Positions 1 to 7,902 of a stretch of DNA of 35,474 nt are shown here, piece by piece. The notes under the pieces were generated by a model. It was not told the origin of the DNA. It was given only the letters and a program-made list of their open reading frames with translations, and did no database searches. The stretch covers positions 1-35,474 of the forward strand of contig CAKUOX010000022.1 in NCBI GenBank assembly GCA_934670175.1. The letters run 5' to 3'. The DNA comes from an uncultured Clostridia bacterium (GTDB taxonomy: Bacteria > Bacillota > Clostridia > Christensenellales > Aristaeellaceae). Each line of letters begins with the position of its first letter. Within the stretch, counting starts at the first letter, position 1. A program made the position numbers and the translations under genes.

Positions 1-384
1 ATTCTGCGGTGCGGCGCGGCGCAGCAGCGCCTTCACGCGGGCGATCAGCTCGCGCACGGAGAACGGCTTGGTGATGTAGTCATCCGCGCCAAGCTCGAGG
101 CCCAGAATTTTGTCAACCTCGTCACCCTTGGCTGTGAGCATGATAATCGGGATGTCCGCGGTCGTCGGTGCGCTCTTCAGGCGGCGGCACACTTCCATGC
201 CGTCGATGCCAGGGAGCATAATGTCGAGCAGAACCATCGCAGGACGCTCATGCGCACAAACCACCAGCGCATCTTCGCCTGTGGCGGCAGTGACAACACG
301 GTATCCGGAAGCCTCAAGGTTAAACGAGAGCAACTCAAGAATATGAGCCTCGTCATCTACGGCCAGAATCAGTTCGTTTGCCAT
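1..384 (-). CDS. PhoB/PhoP-family response regulator (N-terminal part, runs off window)
   Basis: The visible 128 codons encode a complete receiver domain beginning MANELILAVDDEAHIL. The acidic pair D10-D11, the phosphoacceptor D54 (VLLDIMLPGIDG) and the conserved Lys in DDYITKPF are present. The end, ELIARVKALLRR, is the usual linker into an OmpR/PhoB winged-helix domain, which lies beyond base 1. The protein should therefore be a transcription factor phosphorylated by a histidine kinase, probably encoded just outside the window. The ATG at 384 follows AGAGGA with a 7-nt gap. It starts 33 nt after the nrdR stop, so the two may be cotranscribed. The family is clear, but the specific regulon (phosphate or cell wall, as for PhoP/WalR relatives) cannot be told from this part. 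Confidence 0.9.
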   Translation of the reverse strand, partial: MANELILAVDDEAHILELLSFNLEASGYRVVTAATGEDALVVCAHERPAMVLLDIMLPGIDGMEVCRRLKSAPTTADIPIIMLTAKGDEVDKILGLELGADDYITKPFSVRELIARVKALLRRAAPQN

Positions 385-417
385 GTGCGTATCCTCTTTC
401 TTTCATGTATATTGGCA

Positions 418-909
418 TTATCTGTTGGCGTTGTCGCCATCAGCAGTACCCGGTTCAAATTCGGAGAGCAGCTTGTTCAGCTCGTCGCGAAAGGTCTGAA
501 TATCGCGGAACTGGCGATACACCGACGCGAAGCGGACGTAGGCAACCTCATCGAGCTGCTTTAATCCATCCATCACGAGCTCCCCTATCATGATGCTGGT
601 GATCTCAGCGTCGGATTGACGGTAGAGCTTCTGTTCGATCTCACGGGCAAGCTGATCTATCCTGCTCAGCGACACCGGCCGCTTTTCGCACGATTTTATG
701 ATGCCCGATTTCAGCTTGTTAATGTCGAACTGCTCGCGTGTCTGATCCTTTTTGACCACCATGAGCGGCACCAGGTCGATGCGTTCGTAGGTCGTGAACC
801 TGCGGCCGCAGCTTTCACATTCCCGACGGCGGCGGATGCTCGTGCCATCCTCGCTCTGTCTGGAATCGATCACGCGGCTTTGCAGACAGTTGCAAAAAAC
901 ACATCTCAT
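418..909 (-). CDS. nrdR: Transcriptional repressor NrdR
   Basis: This is a full-length 163-residue NrdR, the ATP/dATP-sensing repressor of ribonucleotide reductase genes. The N-terminal zinc ribbon has C3, C6, C31 and C34 (MRCVFC and CESCGRRF), followed by an ATP-cone domain at about residues 48-138 (VVKKDQTREQFDINKL onward). The length and motif order match the family exactly. The ATG follows GAGGTG at about 9 nt. A promoter-like sequence lies 26-54 bp upstream. The gene sits between ylmC and a response regulator, a neighbourhood often seen next to spoIIGA-sigE in Clostridia. The likely target in this window is nrdJ, whose upstream region has two NrdR-box-like sites. Confidence 0.97.
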   Translation of the reverse strand: MRCVFCNCLQSRVIDSRQSEDGTSIRRRRECESCGRRFTTYERIDLVPLMVVKKDQTREQFDINKLKSGIIKSCEKRPVSLSRIDQLAREIEQKLYRQSDAEITSIMIGELVMDGLKQLDEVAYVRFASVYRQFRDIQTFRDELNKLLSEFEPGTADGDNANR

Positions 910-934
910 TTGGCGCTCACCTCATACGTTAACC

Positions 935-963
935 ATTATACACAAAAAATAACGTTTCGTCCA
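935..963 (-). promoter_or_regulatory. Sigma-A-type promoter for nrdR
   Basis: On the minus strand, TGGACG (963-958) and a perfect TATAAT (940-935) are separated by 17 bp. The predicted start lies about 20 nt before the nrdR ATG. This would let nrdR be transcribed independently of ylmC, whose stop lies just upstream at 978. Confidence 0.6.
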
Positions 964-977
964 GTCTTTTTTTGAAA

Positions 978-1250
978 TTATGTGGAATTTCCTTCACGTT
1001 CCATTTCTGGATAGTCCTGTTCATGCACTTCTACCAGAATTACGTCATCTCCTATGCGCATAATCCGGCTCCAGGGCAGCATGCAGCCCTCCTTTTCCTG
1101 CTTGAGCAGGCTCAGCAGGTTGCCCGGCAGGGGCACCACGATCGCCTCTATGCGCGCCGTTTCCCCAAATACCAGATCGATCGGCTTGCCCAGACGTCTG
1201 CCGTCGCAGATGTTGACCACGTCCTTTTGCTTTAATTCGCTGAAAGTCAA
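978..1250 (-). CDS. ylmC: YlmC/YmxH family PRC-barrel sporulation protein
   Basis: This is a 90-residue protein with the YlmC/YmxH pattern: LTFSELKQKDVVNICDGRRL, then GKPIDLVF, RIEAIVVPLPG, and LPWSRIMRIGDDVILVEV. Members are small single PRC-barrel proteins; roles in sporulation are inferred from gene context and are poorly defined. The frame is open much further upstream, to 1589. I chose the TTG at 1250 because the protein then begins where the family begins (LTFSEL) and GGGGTG stands 7 nt before it. An in-frame ATG at 1272 has no Shine-Dalgarno sequence and would add seven residues. The gene is divergent from spoIIGA and 68 bp upstream of nrdR. Confidence 0.8.
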   Translation of the reverse strand: MTFSELKQKDVVNICDGRRLGKPIDLVFGETARIEAIVVPLPGNLLSLLKQEKEGCMLPWSRIMRIGDDVILVEVHEQDYPEMEREGNST

Positions 1251-1322
1251 CTTGCAACACCCCCACTTCATTCTATGCAGATGCAGCATTTTTCTTGTGC
1301 GAAATGCAAAATCAGAAAAATG

Positions 1323-1362
1323 TTGCAGAATTCGACAAAACTTTCTTATAATTTTTGCGACA
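1323..1362 (+). promoter_or_regulatory. Candidate distal promoter with Spo0A-box-like sites
   Basis: TTGCAG (1323-1328) and TATAAT (1347-1352) are spaced by 18 bp. A perfect inverted 0A box, TTCGACA (1331-1337, the complement of TGTCGAA), lies in the spacer. A one-mismatch box, TGCGACA (1356-1362), lies at the predicted start site. If this promoter is active toward spoIIGA, its leader would be about 265 nt. The box position within the promoter suggests repression rather than activation. This is inference from motifs only. Confidence 0.4.
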
Positions 1363-1528
1363 AAATCAATCGAACCGTCATCCTTTTCCGACCCGGGTCG
1401 AAATAGAGCATATTTCCGGAATCTTTGCGCCGAATCTGTCCGCGTTTGCGCGGAAGTTGCACCCAGGGGCTTGCAGGGCTTTTTGCGGGCGACAAAAGCG
1501 GCGGTCAAAATGCGGAAACACCCGCAAT

Positions 1529-1592
1529 TGTCGAAATCCAGTTTTTTGTTTACGACAATTCTTTCTTGGAACTTGCCTGCATATCTCATATT
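1529..1592 (+). promoter_or_regulatory. Putative Spo0A-activated spoIIG promoter
   Basis: A perfect 0A box TGTCGAA (1529-1535, within TTGTCGAAAT) is followed by an inverted one-mismatch box TACGACA (1551-1557). A -10-like CATATT lies at 1587-1592, about 34 bp before the spoIIGA ATG. No good -35 hexamer is present at 17 bp. This resembles the B. subtilis spoIIG promoter, where Spo0A~P activates a sigma-A promoter with poor spacing. Further imperfect boxes at 1396-1402 (GGTCGAA) and 1488-1494 make this 375-bp intergenic region notably rich in the motif. Confidence 0.6.
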
Positions 1593-1625
1593 ATGTTCCT
1601 GGACAGAGAGAGGTGACGGGCGAAA

Positions 1626-2411
1626 ATGAACAGCTTCAGACTCTCGCCGACCGGTCTGATCGCGGATGCCAGCCTGCTGCTGGCAGTACAGTTGGGCTTT
1701 GGCTGGCCGGATCTGCCGCGGCTGGCAGGCGGGTTTGCGCTGCTGGAGGGACTCACGTTCGTTTTCAGCGCGCTGTTCTTGGATGCACGTCTGCTTCGGG
1801 CGGCATGTCTGCTGGCCTGCTTCCCAACAGCCTTCGTGCTTCTTCGCCGCAAGAATGCGTCAAGAGTGCTGGAAGCAGGCGTTTCCATGGCTGCGATTTC
1901 AGCCGTCTGCGCCGGTTTCGCCATGCTTCTTGCGGATACCGTTATGCCGACCCTGCTGCCTGCACTTGGCGCGCTGGCAGGCGCCGCGCTCCTTCGCTGG
2001 CGGCGGTCGGCCAGCGTGCACTGGCAGATCGACGTCTGCGTGGAAAAACGCGGACTGATCGAACGCTTTCCCGCGCTTATCGATACCGGTAATCGCCTGC
2101 GCGAGCACCAGAGCGGCATGCCGGTGCTGATCGTCGAATCCCGCGCGATCCCCGCCCTCGCCCGTCTGGCGCGGCAGCTGCCGGAAAGCGAAACGCGCCG
2201 CCTGCCCTTCGGCGTGCTCGGCGGCGGCGGACAGATGCGCTGCTTCTTTCCGGACAGGGTGCGCGTGATGCTGCCGGACGGCCGCGAGCGCAGCGCGCCG
2301 CCGTGCTGGGTCGCCCCCTTTGACGGCGCGATCCCCGGGCGCACGCAGGCGCTGGCGCCGGCCGAATTTGCACAATACTGCCGCTATAAGGCAGTTGAAT
2401 ACAGAGAATAA
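1626..2411 (+). CDS. spoIIGA: SpoIIGA, pro-sigma-E processing aspartic protease
   Basis: SpoIIGA is the membrane protease that cleaves pro-sigma-E in the mother cell after a signal from the forespore (SpoIIR). This 261-residue copy has a hydrophobic N-terminal half (about residues 8-120, several membrane segments) followed by a soluble aspartic-protease domain. That domain contains the hallmark FPALIDTGNRL (catalytic Asp in DTGN at about 155) and GMPVLIVE after it. It is shorter than the roughly 300-residue Bacillus form, mainly in the membrane part. The ATG at 1626 is preceded by GAGGTG at about 10 nt. sigE begins 20 bp downstream, the standard spoIIG operon order. Sequence similarity is low, but motif plus context make the call secure. 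Confidence 0.93.
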   Translation: MNSFRLSPTGLIADASLLLAVQLGFGWPDLPRLAGGFALLEGLTFVFSALFLDARLLRAACLLACFPTAFVLLRRKNASRVLEAGVSMAAISAVCAGFAMLLADTVMPTLLPALGALAGAALLRWRRSASVHWQIDVCVEKRGLIERFPALIDTGNRLREHQSGMPVLIVESRAIPALARLARQLPESETRRLPFGVLGGGGQMRCFFPDRVRVMLPDGRERSAPPCWVAPFDGAIPGRTQALAPAEFAQYCRYKAVEYRE

Positions 2412-2431
2412 GCCAAGGAGGTCGCTATAAT

Positions 2432-3139
2432 ATGTCGTTTTCAAGCGTTCGTCAATCCATTTACGGTCTGGTCGTTCAAATCCGAAGGGGCTCCGTATGC
2501 TACATCGGCGGAAGCGACCTTCTGCCTCCGCCGCTGACGCGGGAGGAGGAGGTGAGCCTTGTGCGCAAGGTGCATCAGGGCGACATGCAGGCGCGCAGCA
2601 CCATGATTGAGCGAAACCTGCGCCTGGTGGTCTACATCGCCCGCAAGTTTGAAAACACCGGCATCAGCATTGAGGATCTGATCTCCATCGGCACCATCGG
2701 TCTGATCAAGGCGGTGAATTCCTTTGATCCGGACAAGAACATCAAGCTGGCCACCTACGCTTCCCGCTGTATCGAAAATGAGATCCTGATGGTGCTTCGA
2801 AAGAGCAGCCGGATGAAGCTGGAGGTCTCCTTCGACGAACCGCTCAATACCGACTGGGACGGCAATGAGCTGCTGCTTTCGGATGTGCTCGGCACAGAGC
2901 CGGATCTGGTTTCTCGGGATCTGGATAACGCCATTGAAAAGGAGATGCTGTACAGCGCCATCAAGAACCTGAGCCAGCGCGAGAAGAACATCGTAAATCT
3001 CCGCTACGGCCTCGGCCACGAAAAGGAGCATACCCAGAAGGAAGTCGCCGACATGATGGGCATTTCGCAGAGCTACATATCACGCCTCGAAAAGCGCATC
3101 ATCGAGAAACTCAAGGATGAAATGAAGAAGATGGCGTAA
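2432..3139 (+). CDS. sigE: RNA polymerase sporulation sigma factor SigE (pro-sigma-E)
   Basis: This 235-residue protein directs early mother-cell transcription in sporulation. The N-terminal ~23 residues form a pro-sequence that keeps it inactive until SpoIIGA cuts near the conserved VCYIGGSDLLPPPL. Region 2 follows (NLRLVVYIARKFENTG, IEDLISIGTIGLIKAV, ATYASRCIENEILM). Region 4 is at the C terminus (LSQREKNIVNLRYGL and a helix-turn-helix at EVADMMGISQSYISRLEKR). The ATG at 2432 is preceded by AAGGAGG at about 10 nt. sigG, which follows sigE in many Firmicutes, is absent here: a terminator and an unrelated metabolic gene come next. Confidence 0.97.
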   Translation: MSFSSVRQSIYGLVVQIRRGSVCYIGGSDLLPPPLTREEEVSLVRKVHQGDMQARSTMIERNLRLVVYIARKFENTGISIEDLISIGTIGLIKAVNSFDPDKNIKLATYASRCIENEILMVLRKSSRMKLEVSFDEPLNTDWDGNELLLSDVLGTEPDLVSRDLDNAIEKEMLYSAIKNLSQREKNIVNLRYGLGHEKEHTQKEVADMMGISQSYISRLEKRIIEKLKDEMKKMA

Positions 3140-3152
3140 TGCCCAATTTGCC

Positions 3153-3206
3153 AGGCAGCCGTCCGTCCGTTTCCTCGCGAAGCAAACGGATAGGCGGCTG
3201 CCTTTT
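3153..3206 (+). terminator. Rho-independent terminator after sigE
   Basis: The outer stem AGGCAGCCG (3153-3161) pairs with CGGCTGCCT (3195-3203), with an inner stem CCGTTT/AAACGG. A short T tract follows (3203-3206). It lies 14 bp after the sigE stop and closes the spoIIG operon. Confidence 0.8.
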
Positions 3207-3366
3207 CATAGATGCGCATCCGATTCTTCATAAGATCATCGCAGCGCCGTCCGCGCCTGTTTACCGCCGCTGCTTCACAGCCTTATCAGCGCTGCGATCG
3301 CCCTGTCGCACTGTTCTTTTCGCATTTTGCAAGTTTTATGCTAAGATTTGTATTTTTGCCGCCCGT

Positions 3367-3397
3367 TTATATTGAATTTACATCCGACATATACAAT
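3367..3397 (+). promoter_or_regulatory. Candidate promoter for the activase gene (sigma-E-like)
   Basis: TTATATT (3367-3373) and TATACAAT (3390-3397) are separated by 16 bp. The second is one base off the sigma-E -10 consensus CATACAAT, and the first resembles the sigma-E -35 element. The predicted start is about 50 nt before the activase ATG. A sigma-A reading (TACAAT without a good -35) is also possible. The rest of 3207-3455 shows no gene. Confidence 0.3.
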
Positions 3398-3455
3398 GCG
3401 ATATGCAGGCGTTTTCTGCCTGTTTTTACTTATTATATGGAAATGGATTATTGCC

Positions 3456-6398
3456 ATGACAAAAGACATGCCGAAACGGCTTGCGCTCGGCGTCGATATC
3501 GGTTCCACCACGGCGAAGATATGCCTGATGGACGGCGAGCGCCTGCTCTATGAAAAATACGAAAGACACTTCTCGCAGGTGCGGCAAAAAACGCTCGAAA
3601 TGCTTTCGGACGTGCGAGAGCTGCTCAGCAGGCGCGAATTCTTGTGCGCCATCAGCGGCTCCGCCGGACTTGGCATGGCGGAGGCCGCAGGCGTACCCTT
3701 TGTGCAGGAGGTATTCGCCACGGGCGAGGCCATGCGCAGGTATGCGCCGGAGGTCAACACTGTGATCGAGCTCGGCGGCGAGGACGCCAAGGTCATCTTT
3801 TTTGACCACGGGCTGGACGAGCGTATGAACGGCAGCTGCGCGGGCGGCACCGGCGCATTCATCGACCAGATGGCCGTGCTGCTGAACATGAGCGTGGCAG
3901 AAATGGACGCAGCGAGCCTCCAGCACACGCGCATCTACCCCATCGCCTCGCGCTGCGGCGTTTTCGCCAAGAGCGATATTCAGCCGCTGCTCAATCAGGG
4001 CGCGCGCAAGGAGGACGTGGCCGCCAGCATCTATCAGGCCGTGGTGAACCAGACCATCGCCGGTCTGGCGCAGGGGCGCAGGATCGAGGGGCGCGTCGCC
4101 TTTCTCGGCGGCCCGCTGTACTACTGCCGCGGCCTGCGCGAACGCTTCTGCGAAACGCTGAAGCTCGACGAAGCGCACGCACTGTTTCCCGAATACGGGC
4201 GCTTTGCCGTGGCGCGCGGCGCGTGCCTGTACGCGATGCAGTCCGGCGGCAGCTACACGCTTGAGACGCTCAATAAGGCCATTCTCAGCAGCATCGGGGA
4301 TTCCTCCGGCGCGCATCGTCTGCCGCCGCTGTTTGAAAATGAGGCGGAATACAGAGCCTTTGCCGAGCGCCACGCGCGTTCCAGCGTGCCCGAGCGTGAA
4401 ATCAGCGGCTATGCCGGGCGCACCTGGCTGGGCATAGACTGCGGCAGCACCACAACAAAGCTGGCGCTGATCTCCGAAGCCTGCGAGATCCTGTATTCGT
4501 TCTATGCGTCCAATCGCGGCAATCCTGTTGAGCTGGTGCGCGGCGAGCTCGAAAGGATATATGCGCTGTGCGGCGACCGCATACGCATATGCGGCTGCGC
4601 CGTCACGGGCTATGGCGAGGATCTGGTCAAAAACGCATTCGGCGCGGACGAGGGGCTGGTCGAAACCATCTCCCACTACACCGCCGCGCGCCATTTCCGT
4701 CCCGACGTGGATTTCATATTGGACATCGGCGGTCAGGACATCAAATGCTTCAAGATCCGAAACGGCGCGATCGATTCCATCATGCTCAACGAGGCCTGCT
4801 CCTCCGGCTGCGGCTCGTTTATCGAAACCTTCGCGCGCTCCATGGGGCGCGATGTAGCCGAATTCGCATCCTGCGGCCTGAAGGCTGCCGCGCCGGTGGA
4901 TCTGGGCACGCGCTGCACGGTGTTCATGAATTCCTCGGTCAAGCAATCGCAGAAGGACGGCGCGACCATTGAGGACATCTCCGCCGGTCTTTCCGTAAGC
5001 GTGGTAAAAAACGCGCTGTACAAGGTCATTCGCGCCAATTCGCCGGATGAGCTTGGCAAGAGCATCGTGGTGCAGGGCGGCACGTTTCTGAACGACGCCG
5101 TGCTGCGCGCGTTTGAAAAGGAAGTAGGCGCCGAGGTCATCCGCCCGTCCATCGCGGGGCTGATGGGCGCTTACGGCGCGGCCATCCACGCCATGCGCTT
5201 TGAGCAGAGCGGCCTGATCTCGCCGGACGCGCTGAAGACCTTCAGCCATACCGCCCGAAGCGCCGTCTGCCAGGGCTGCGCCAACCACTGCCGCCTGACG
5301 GTGAACCTGTTTCCAGATGGGCGCAGGTTCATTTCCGGAAACCAATGCCAGAAGGGACTCGGCCTGAAGGATTCCGTCTCCACGCTGCCCGACCTTTATG
5401 AATTCAAGCGTGGACTGATCTCGTCGCTGAAGGGCAAGCCCGGCAAGCGCGGCAGGCTCGGACTGCCGCTGGCGTTGGGCATGTATGAGCTTGCGCCGCT
5501 GTGGCATGCGCTGTTTACGCAGCTCGGCTTCGAGGTGGTATTCAGCGGTTTTTCCACGCGCGAAACCTACGAGCGCGGTCAATTTTCCATACCGTCGGAC
5601 ACGGCCTGCTATCCCGCCAAGATCATGCACGGGCACATTGAAGAGCTGATCGACGCAGGCGTAGAGCGCATCTTCTACCCCTGCCTCAGCTACAACATCG
5701 ACGAGCATGCCTCGGACAATCACTTCAACTGTCCGGTGGTCGCCTATTATGCCGAGGTGCTTGGCGGCAACATGAGCCGCCTGCGCGAGGTCAGCTTCTG
5801 GTATCCCTACCTCTCCGTCGAGAGCGAAAAGGCGCTGTGCTTTACGCTGGCGCGCGCGTTTGCTGAAAACGGTGTGGACGTTTCCCGCCATGAGCTCAAA
5901 CGCGCGGTGGCCGCCGGCTTTGCGGCCTACAAAGCATGGATGAATTCGGTGCGCGCCGAAGGCGAACGCGCGCTCGAATACGCGAGGGCGAACCACCGCC
6001 GCGTCATGATACTGGCCGGACGCCCCTACCACGTCGACCCCGAAATCTGCCACGGCATCGACAAGCTGGCCGCAAGCCTGGGCTTCGTGGTTGTCAGCGA
6101 GGACAGCGTGTGCCAGCTTGAGCCGCGCCAGCAGGTGTGCGTGCTCAACCAGTGGACGTATCATTCGCGGCTCTACCGCGCGGCACGCTTTGCGGCGGAG
6201 CACGACGGCGTGGAGCTGGTGCAGCTGGTCTCCTTCGGCTGCGGCATTGATGCGATCACCACGGACGAGGTGCGCGCCATACTGGAATCCGGCGGCAAGC
6301 TCTACACCCAAATCAAGATCGATGAGATCACCAACCTGGGCGCGGTCAAAATACGGCTGAGAAGCCTGATCGGCGCGCTGGAGGAGCGTGAAGGCTGA
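3456..6398 (+). CDS. 2-hydroxyacyl-CoA dehydratase activase-type protein (two BcrAD/BadFG ATPase domains plus DUF2229)
   Basis: This 980-residue protein has two ASKHA-fold ATPase domains. The first, at about residues 8-270, has GVDIGSTTAK and Fe-S ligand-type cysteines C128 (NGSCAGGTGAF) and C167 (SRCGVFAKSD). The second, at about 325-580, has GIDCGSTTTK, C448 (NEACSSGCGSF) and C487 (GTRCTVFMNS). A four-cysteine cluster follows (C605, C608, C612, C631; CQGCANHC), then a DUF2229 region with SDTACYPAK and RIFYPCLSYN. Known relatives such as HgdC hydrolyse ATP to inject an electron into a dehydratase Fe-S centre; the substrate of the large tandem version is unknown. In most Firmicutes this protein is about 1,400 residues; here the last ~420 are a separate gene starting 1 nt after this stop. 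The frame is open to 3348, but ATG 3456 (or 3468) places the start next to the first domain. Its Shine-Dalgarno sequence is weak. Confidence 0.9.
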   Translation: MTKDMPKRLALGVDIGSTTAKICLMDGERLLYEKYERHFSQVRQKTLEMLSDVRELLSRREFLCAISGSAGLGMAEAAGVPFVQEVFATGEAMRRYAPEVNTVIELGGEDAKVIFFDHGLDERMNGSCAGGTGAFIDQMAVLLNMSVAEMDAASLQHTRIYPIASRCGVFAKSDIQPLLNQGARKEDVAASIYQAVVNQTIAGLAQGRRIEGRVAFLGGPLYYCRGLRERFCETLKLDEAHALFPEYGRFAVARGACLYAMQSGGSYTLETLNKAILSSIGDSSGAHRLPPLFENEAEYRAFAERHARSSVPEREISGYAGRTWLGIDCGSTTTKLALISEACEILYSFYASNRGNPVELVRGELERIYALCGDRIRICGCAVTGYGEDLVKNAFGADEGLVETISHYTAARHFRPDVDFILDIGGQDIKCFKIRNGAIDSIMLNEACSSGCGSFIETFARSMGRDVAEFASCGLKAAAPVDLGTRCTVFMNSSVKQSQKDGATIEDISAGLSVSVVKNALYKVIRANSPDELGKSIVVQGGTFLNDAVLRAFEKEVGAEVIRPSIAGLMGAYGAAIHAMRFEQSGLISPDALKTFSHTARSAVCQGCANHCRLTVNLFPDGRRFISGNQCQKGLGLKDSVSTLPDLYEFKRGLISSLKGKPGKRGRLGLPLALGMYELAPLWHALFTQLGFEVVFSGFSTRETYERGQFSIPSDTACYPAKIMHGHIEELIDAGVERIFYPCLSYNIDEHASDNHFNCPVVAYYAEVLGGNMSRLREVSFWYPYLSVESEKALCFTLARAFAENGVDVSRHELKRAVAAGFAAYKAWMNSVRAEGERALEYARANHRRVMILAGRPYHVDPEICHGIDKLAASLGFVVVSEDSVCQLEPRQQVCVLNQWTYHSRLYRAARFAAEHDGVELVQLVSFGCGIDAITTDEVRAILESGGKLYTQIKIDEITNLGAVKIRLRSLIGALEEREG

Positions 6399-6399
6399 T

Positions 6400-7662
6400 A
6401 TGAACTCAAATTACATTCCGTTTACTGAGGAAATGAAGCGGGAATACACGATACTGGTGCCCACCATGCTGCCAATGCACTTTAAAATGATCATCGGCGT
6501 GTTGAGCACCTACGGCTACAAAATGGAGCTGCTGGAGGATTCCGGCCCTGATGTGAGCGCCTGCGGCCTGAAATATGTACACAACGATACCTGCTATCCC
6601 GCCATACTGGTCATCGGCCAGTTCCTGCATGCGCTCCAGTCCGGCCGCTACGACCCGAACAAGGTAGCGCTGATCCTGTTTCAGACCGGCGGCGGCTGCC
6701 GCGCCTCCAATTACATACCTCTGCTGCGCAAGGCGCTGGAAAAGGCAGGTTATGGTCATGTGCCGGTCATTTCGTTCAGCCTTGCAGGGCTTGAAAAGCA
6801 TCCCGGCTTCAAAATGACCGTCGGAAAGCTGCGCGCGATGAGCTGCGCCGTGCTCTATGGCGACCTGCTGATGCTGCTGGTCAACCAGCTGCGCCCGTAT
6901 GAAACGCATACCGGCGCGGCGCAGGCGCTGGCCGAGGCCTGGACGCAGCGGCTCGGCCGCGAGCTGGGCGCAGGTTCGAAGATCGCGCTGACGCGGCTGA
7001 AGCGCAATTACCGCGCCATTCTCGCCGATTTTGGCAAGATCGAATGCGTACCGCGGGACACGGTGCGCGTGGGCGTAGTTGGCGAAATATTTGTGAAGTA
7101 TTCGCCGCTGGGCAATAACAATCTGGAGGATTTTCTGGTTTCCGAGGGCGCAGAGGTCGAGGTGCCCGGCCTGCTGGACTTCTGCCTGTACTGCGTGTAC
7201 AACAGCATCCAGGATCACAGGCTCTACCGCCGCAACAGCGCGCTTAAATACCTCGCCGCAAGGATCGCCTGGCGTTTCCTGCTGCGCTGCAAGCGGGATA
7301 TGATCGCCTGTATCGAGGCCGACGGCCGCTTCCGCGCGCCCACGCCCTTTGAGGAAACGGTCACGCTGGCGCAGGGCTACCTGGGCATCGGCACCAAGAT
7401 GGGCGAAGGCTGGCTGTTGACCAGCGAAATGCTGGAGCTGGCGCGCTCCGGCACCGAAAACATCGTATGTACGCAGCCGTTCGGCTGTCTGCCGAATCAT
7501 ATCTGCGGCAAGGGCATGATCAAGCCCATCAAGGATCGCAACCCGAACGTCAATATCGTCGCCATCGATTACGATGCCGGCGCAACGCGCGTCAATCAGG
7601 AAAACCGTCTGAAGCTGATGCTGGCAAACGCCCGCAGGCTGAAGCTGGAGCGCGGCGCATGA
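6400..7662 (+). CDS. 2-hydroxyglutaryl-CoA dehydratase (HgdB/C-like) domain protein, partner of the activase
   Basis: This 420-residue protein corresponds to the C-terminal part of the giant activase proteins and to the dehydratase-like D component. It contains VHNDTCYPAILVIGQF, FQTGGGCRASNY and CTQPFGCLPNHICGKGM, with conserved cysteines positioned like Fe-S ligands in the HgdB family. It probably accepts electrons from the preceding ATPase protein and acts on an unidentified acyl-CoA or similar substrate. ATG 6400 lies 1 nt after the upstream stop, with AAGG 5 nt before it; a GTG at 6388 would overlap the upstream gene by four codons. The very tight junction suggests translational coupling. 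Whether this is ancestral separation or a recent split of a fused gene cannot be decided here. Confidence 0.85.
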   Translation: MNSNYIPFTEEMKREYTILVPTMLPMHFKMIIGVLSTYGYKMELLEDSGPDVSACGLKYVHNDTCYPAILVIGQFLHALQSGRYDPNKVALILFQTGGGCRASNYIPLLRKALEKAGYGHVPVISFSLAGLEKHPGFKMTVGKLRAMSCAVLYGDLLMLLVNQLRPYETHTGAAQALAEAWTQRLGRELGAGSKIALTRLKRNYRAILADFGKIECVPRDTVRVGVVGEIFVKYSPLGNNNLEDFLVSEGAEVEVPGLLDFCLYCVYNSIQDHRLYRRNSALKYLAARIAWRFLLRCKRDMIACIEADGRFRAPTPFEETVTLAQGYLGIGTKMGEGWLLTSEMLELARSGTENIVCTQPFGCLPNHICGKGMIKPIKDRNPNVNIVAIDYDAGATRVNQENRLKLMLANARRLKLERGA

Positions 7663-7750
7663 TATGATTTCATCAGGGATCAACGGGGCAAAGGTTTCTG
7701 ATCCACAGCCGGCTCTGAAGCGAATCGCCGAGGGCTCCGGCGCATTAAAG

Positions 7751-7784
7751 GCGGCCGTATCCAACAAGATTTGGATACGGCCGC
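7751..7784 (+). terminator. Strong hairpin after the activase genes
   Basis: A perfect 14-bp stem, GCGGCCGTATCCAA (7751-7764) with TTGGATACGGCCGC (7771-7784), and a 6-nt loop. It lies 89 bp after the dehydratase stop. No U tract follows on either strand, so it may terminate poorly or protect the 3' end of the mRNA. Confidence 0.55.
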
Positions 7785-7853
7785 CAGTCTGTCTAAAAAA
7801 ACGGGCGAACTCGGGAAAATGGCTATGATGGGGAGAACTTGCTTCCCTATCTG

Positions 7854-7886
7854 TTAGCTTGTCAAAAAATCTTTTTGATAAGCTAA
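7854..7886 (-). terminator. Hairpin terminator between convergent transcripts, downstream of sipL
   Basis: TTAGCTTGTCAAAAA (7854-7868) pairs with TTTTTGATAAGCTAA (7872-7886), with one wobble pair and a 3-nt loop. It begins 16 bp beyond the sipL stop. The A/T-rich core gives T runs on both strands, so it may act in both directions. Confidence 0.6.
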
Positions 7887-7902
7887 GGCGATTCCTGATC
7901 GT

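Noticed and set aside
1250..1589. Extending ylmC to the far-upstream start of its open frame (203 residues)
   Set aside because: The added residues cover the Spo0A-box region, have no family similarity and no Shine-Dalgarno sequence. The family is about 80-95 residues long.
3426..6311. A 961-codon open frame on the minus strand opposite the activase gene
   Set aside because: Its composition is what the complement of a GC-biased gene gives (rich in His, Arg, Ala, Gln), with no motifs. The plus-strand protein has clear conserved domains.
7663..7750. Possible small RNA or tRNA between the dehydratase gene and the hairpin
   Set aside because: There is a short GGATCA/TGATCC pairing but no cloverleaf, no CCA-type end and no promoter.
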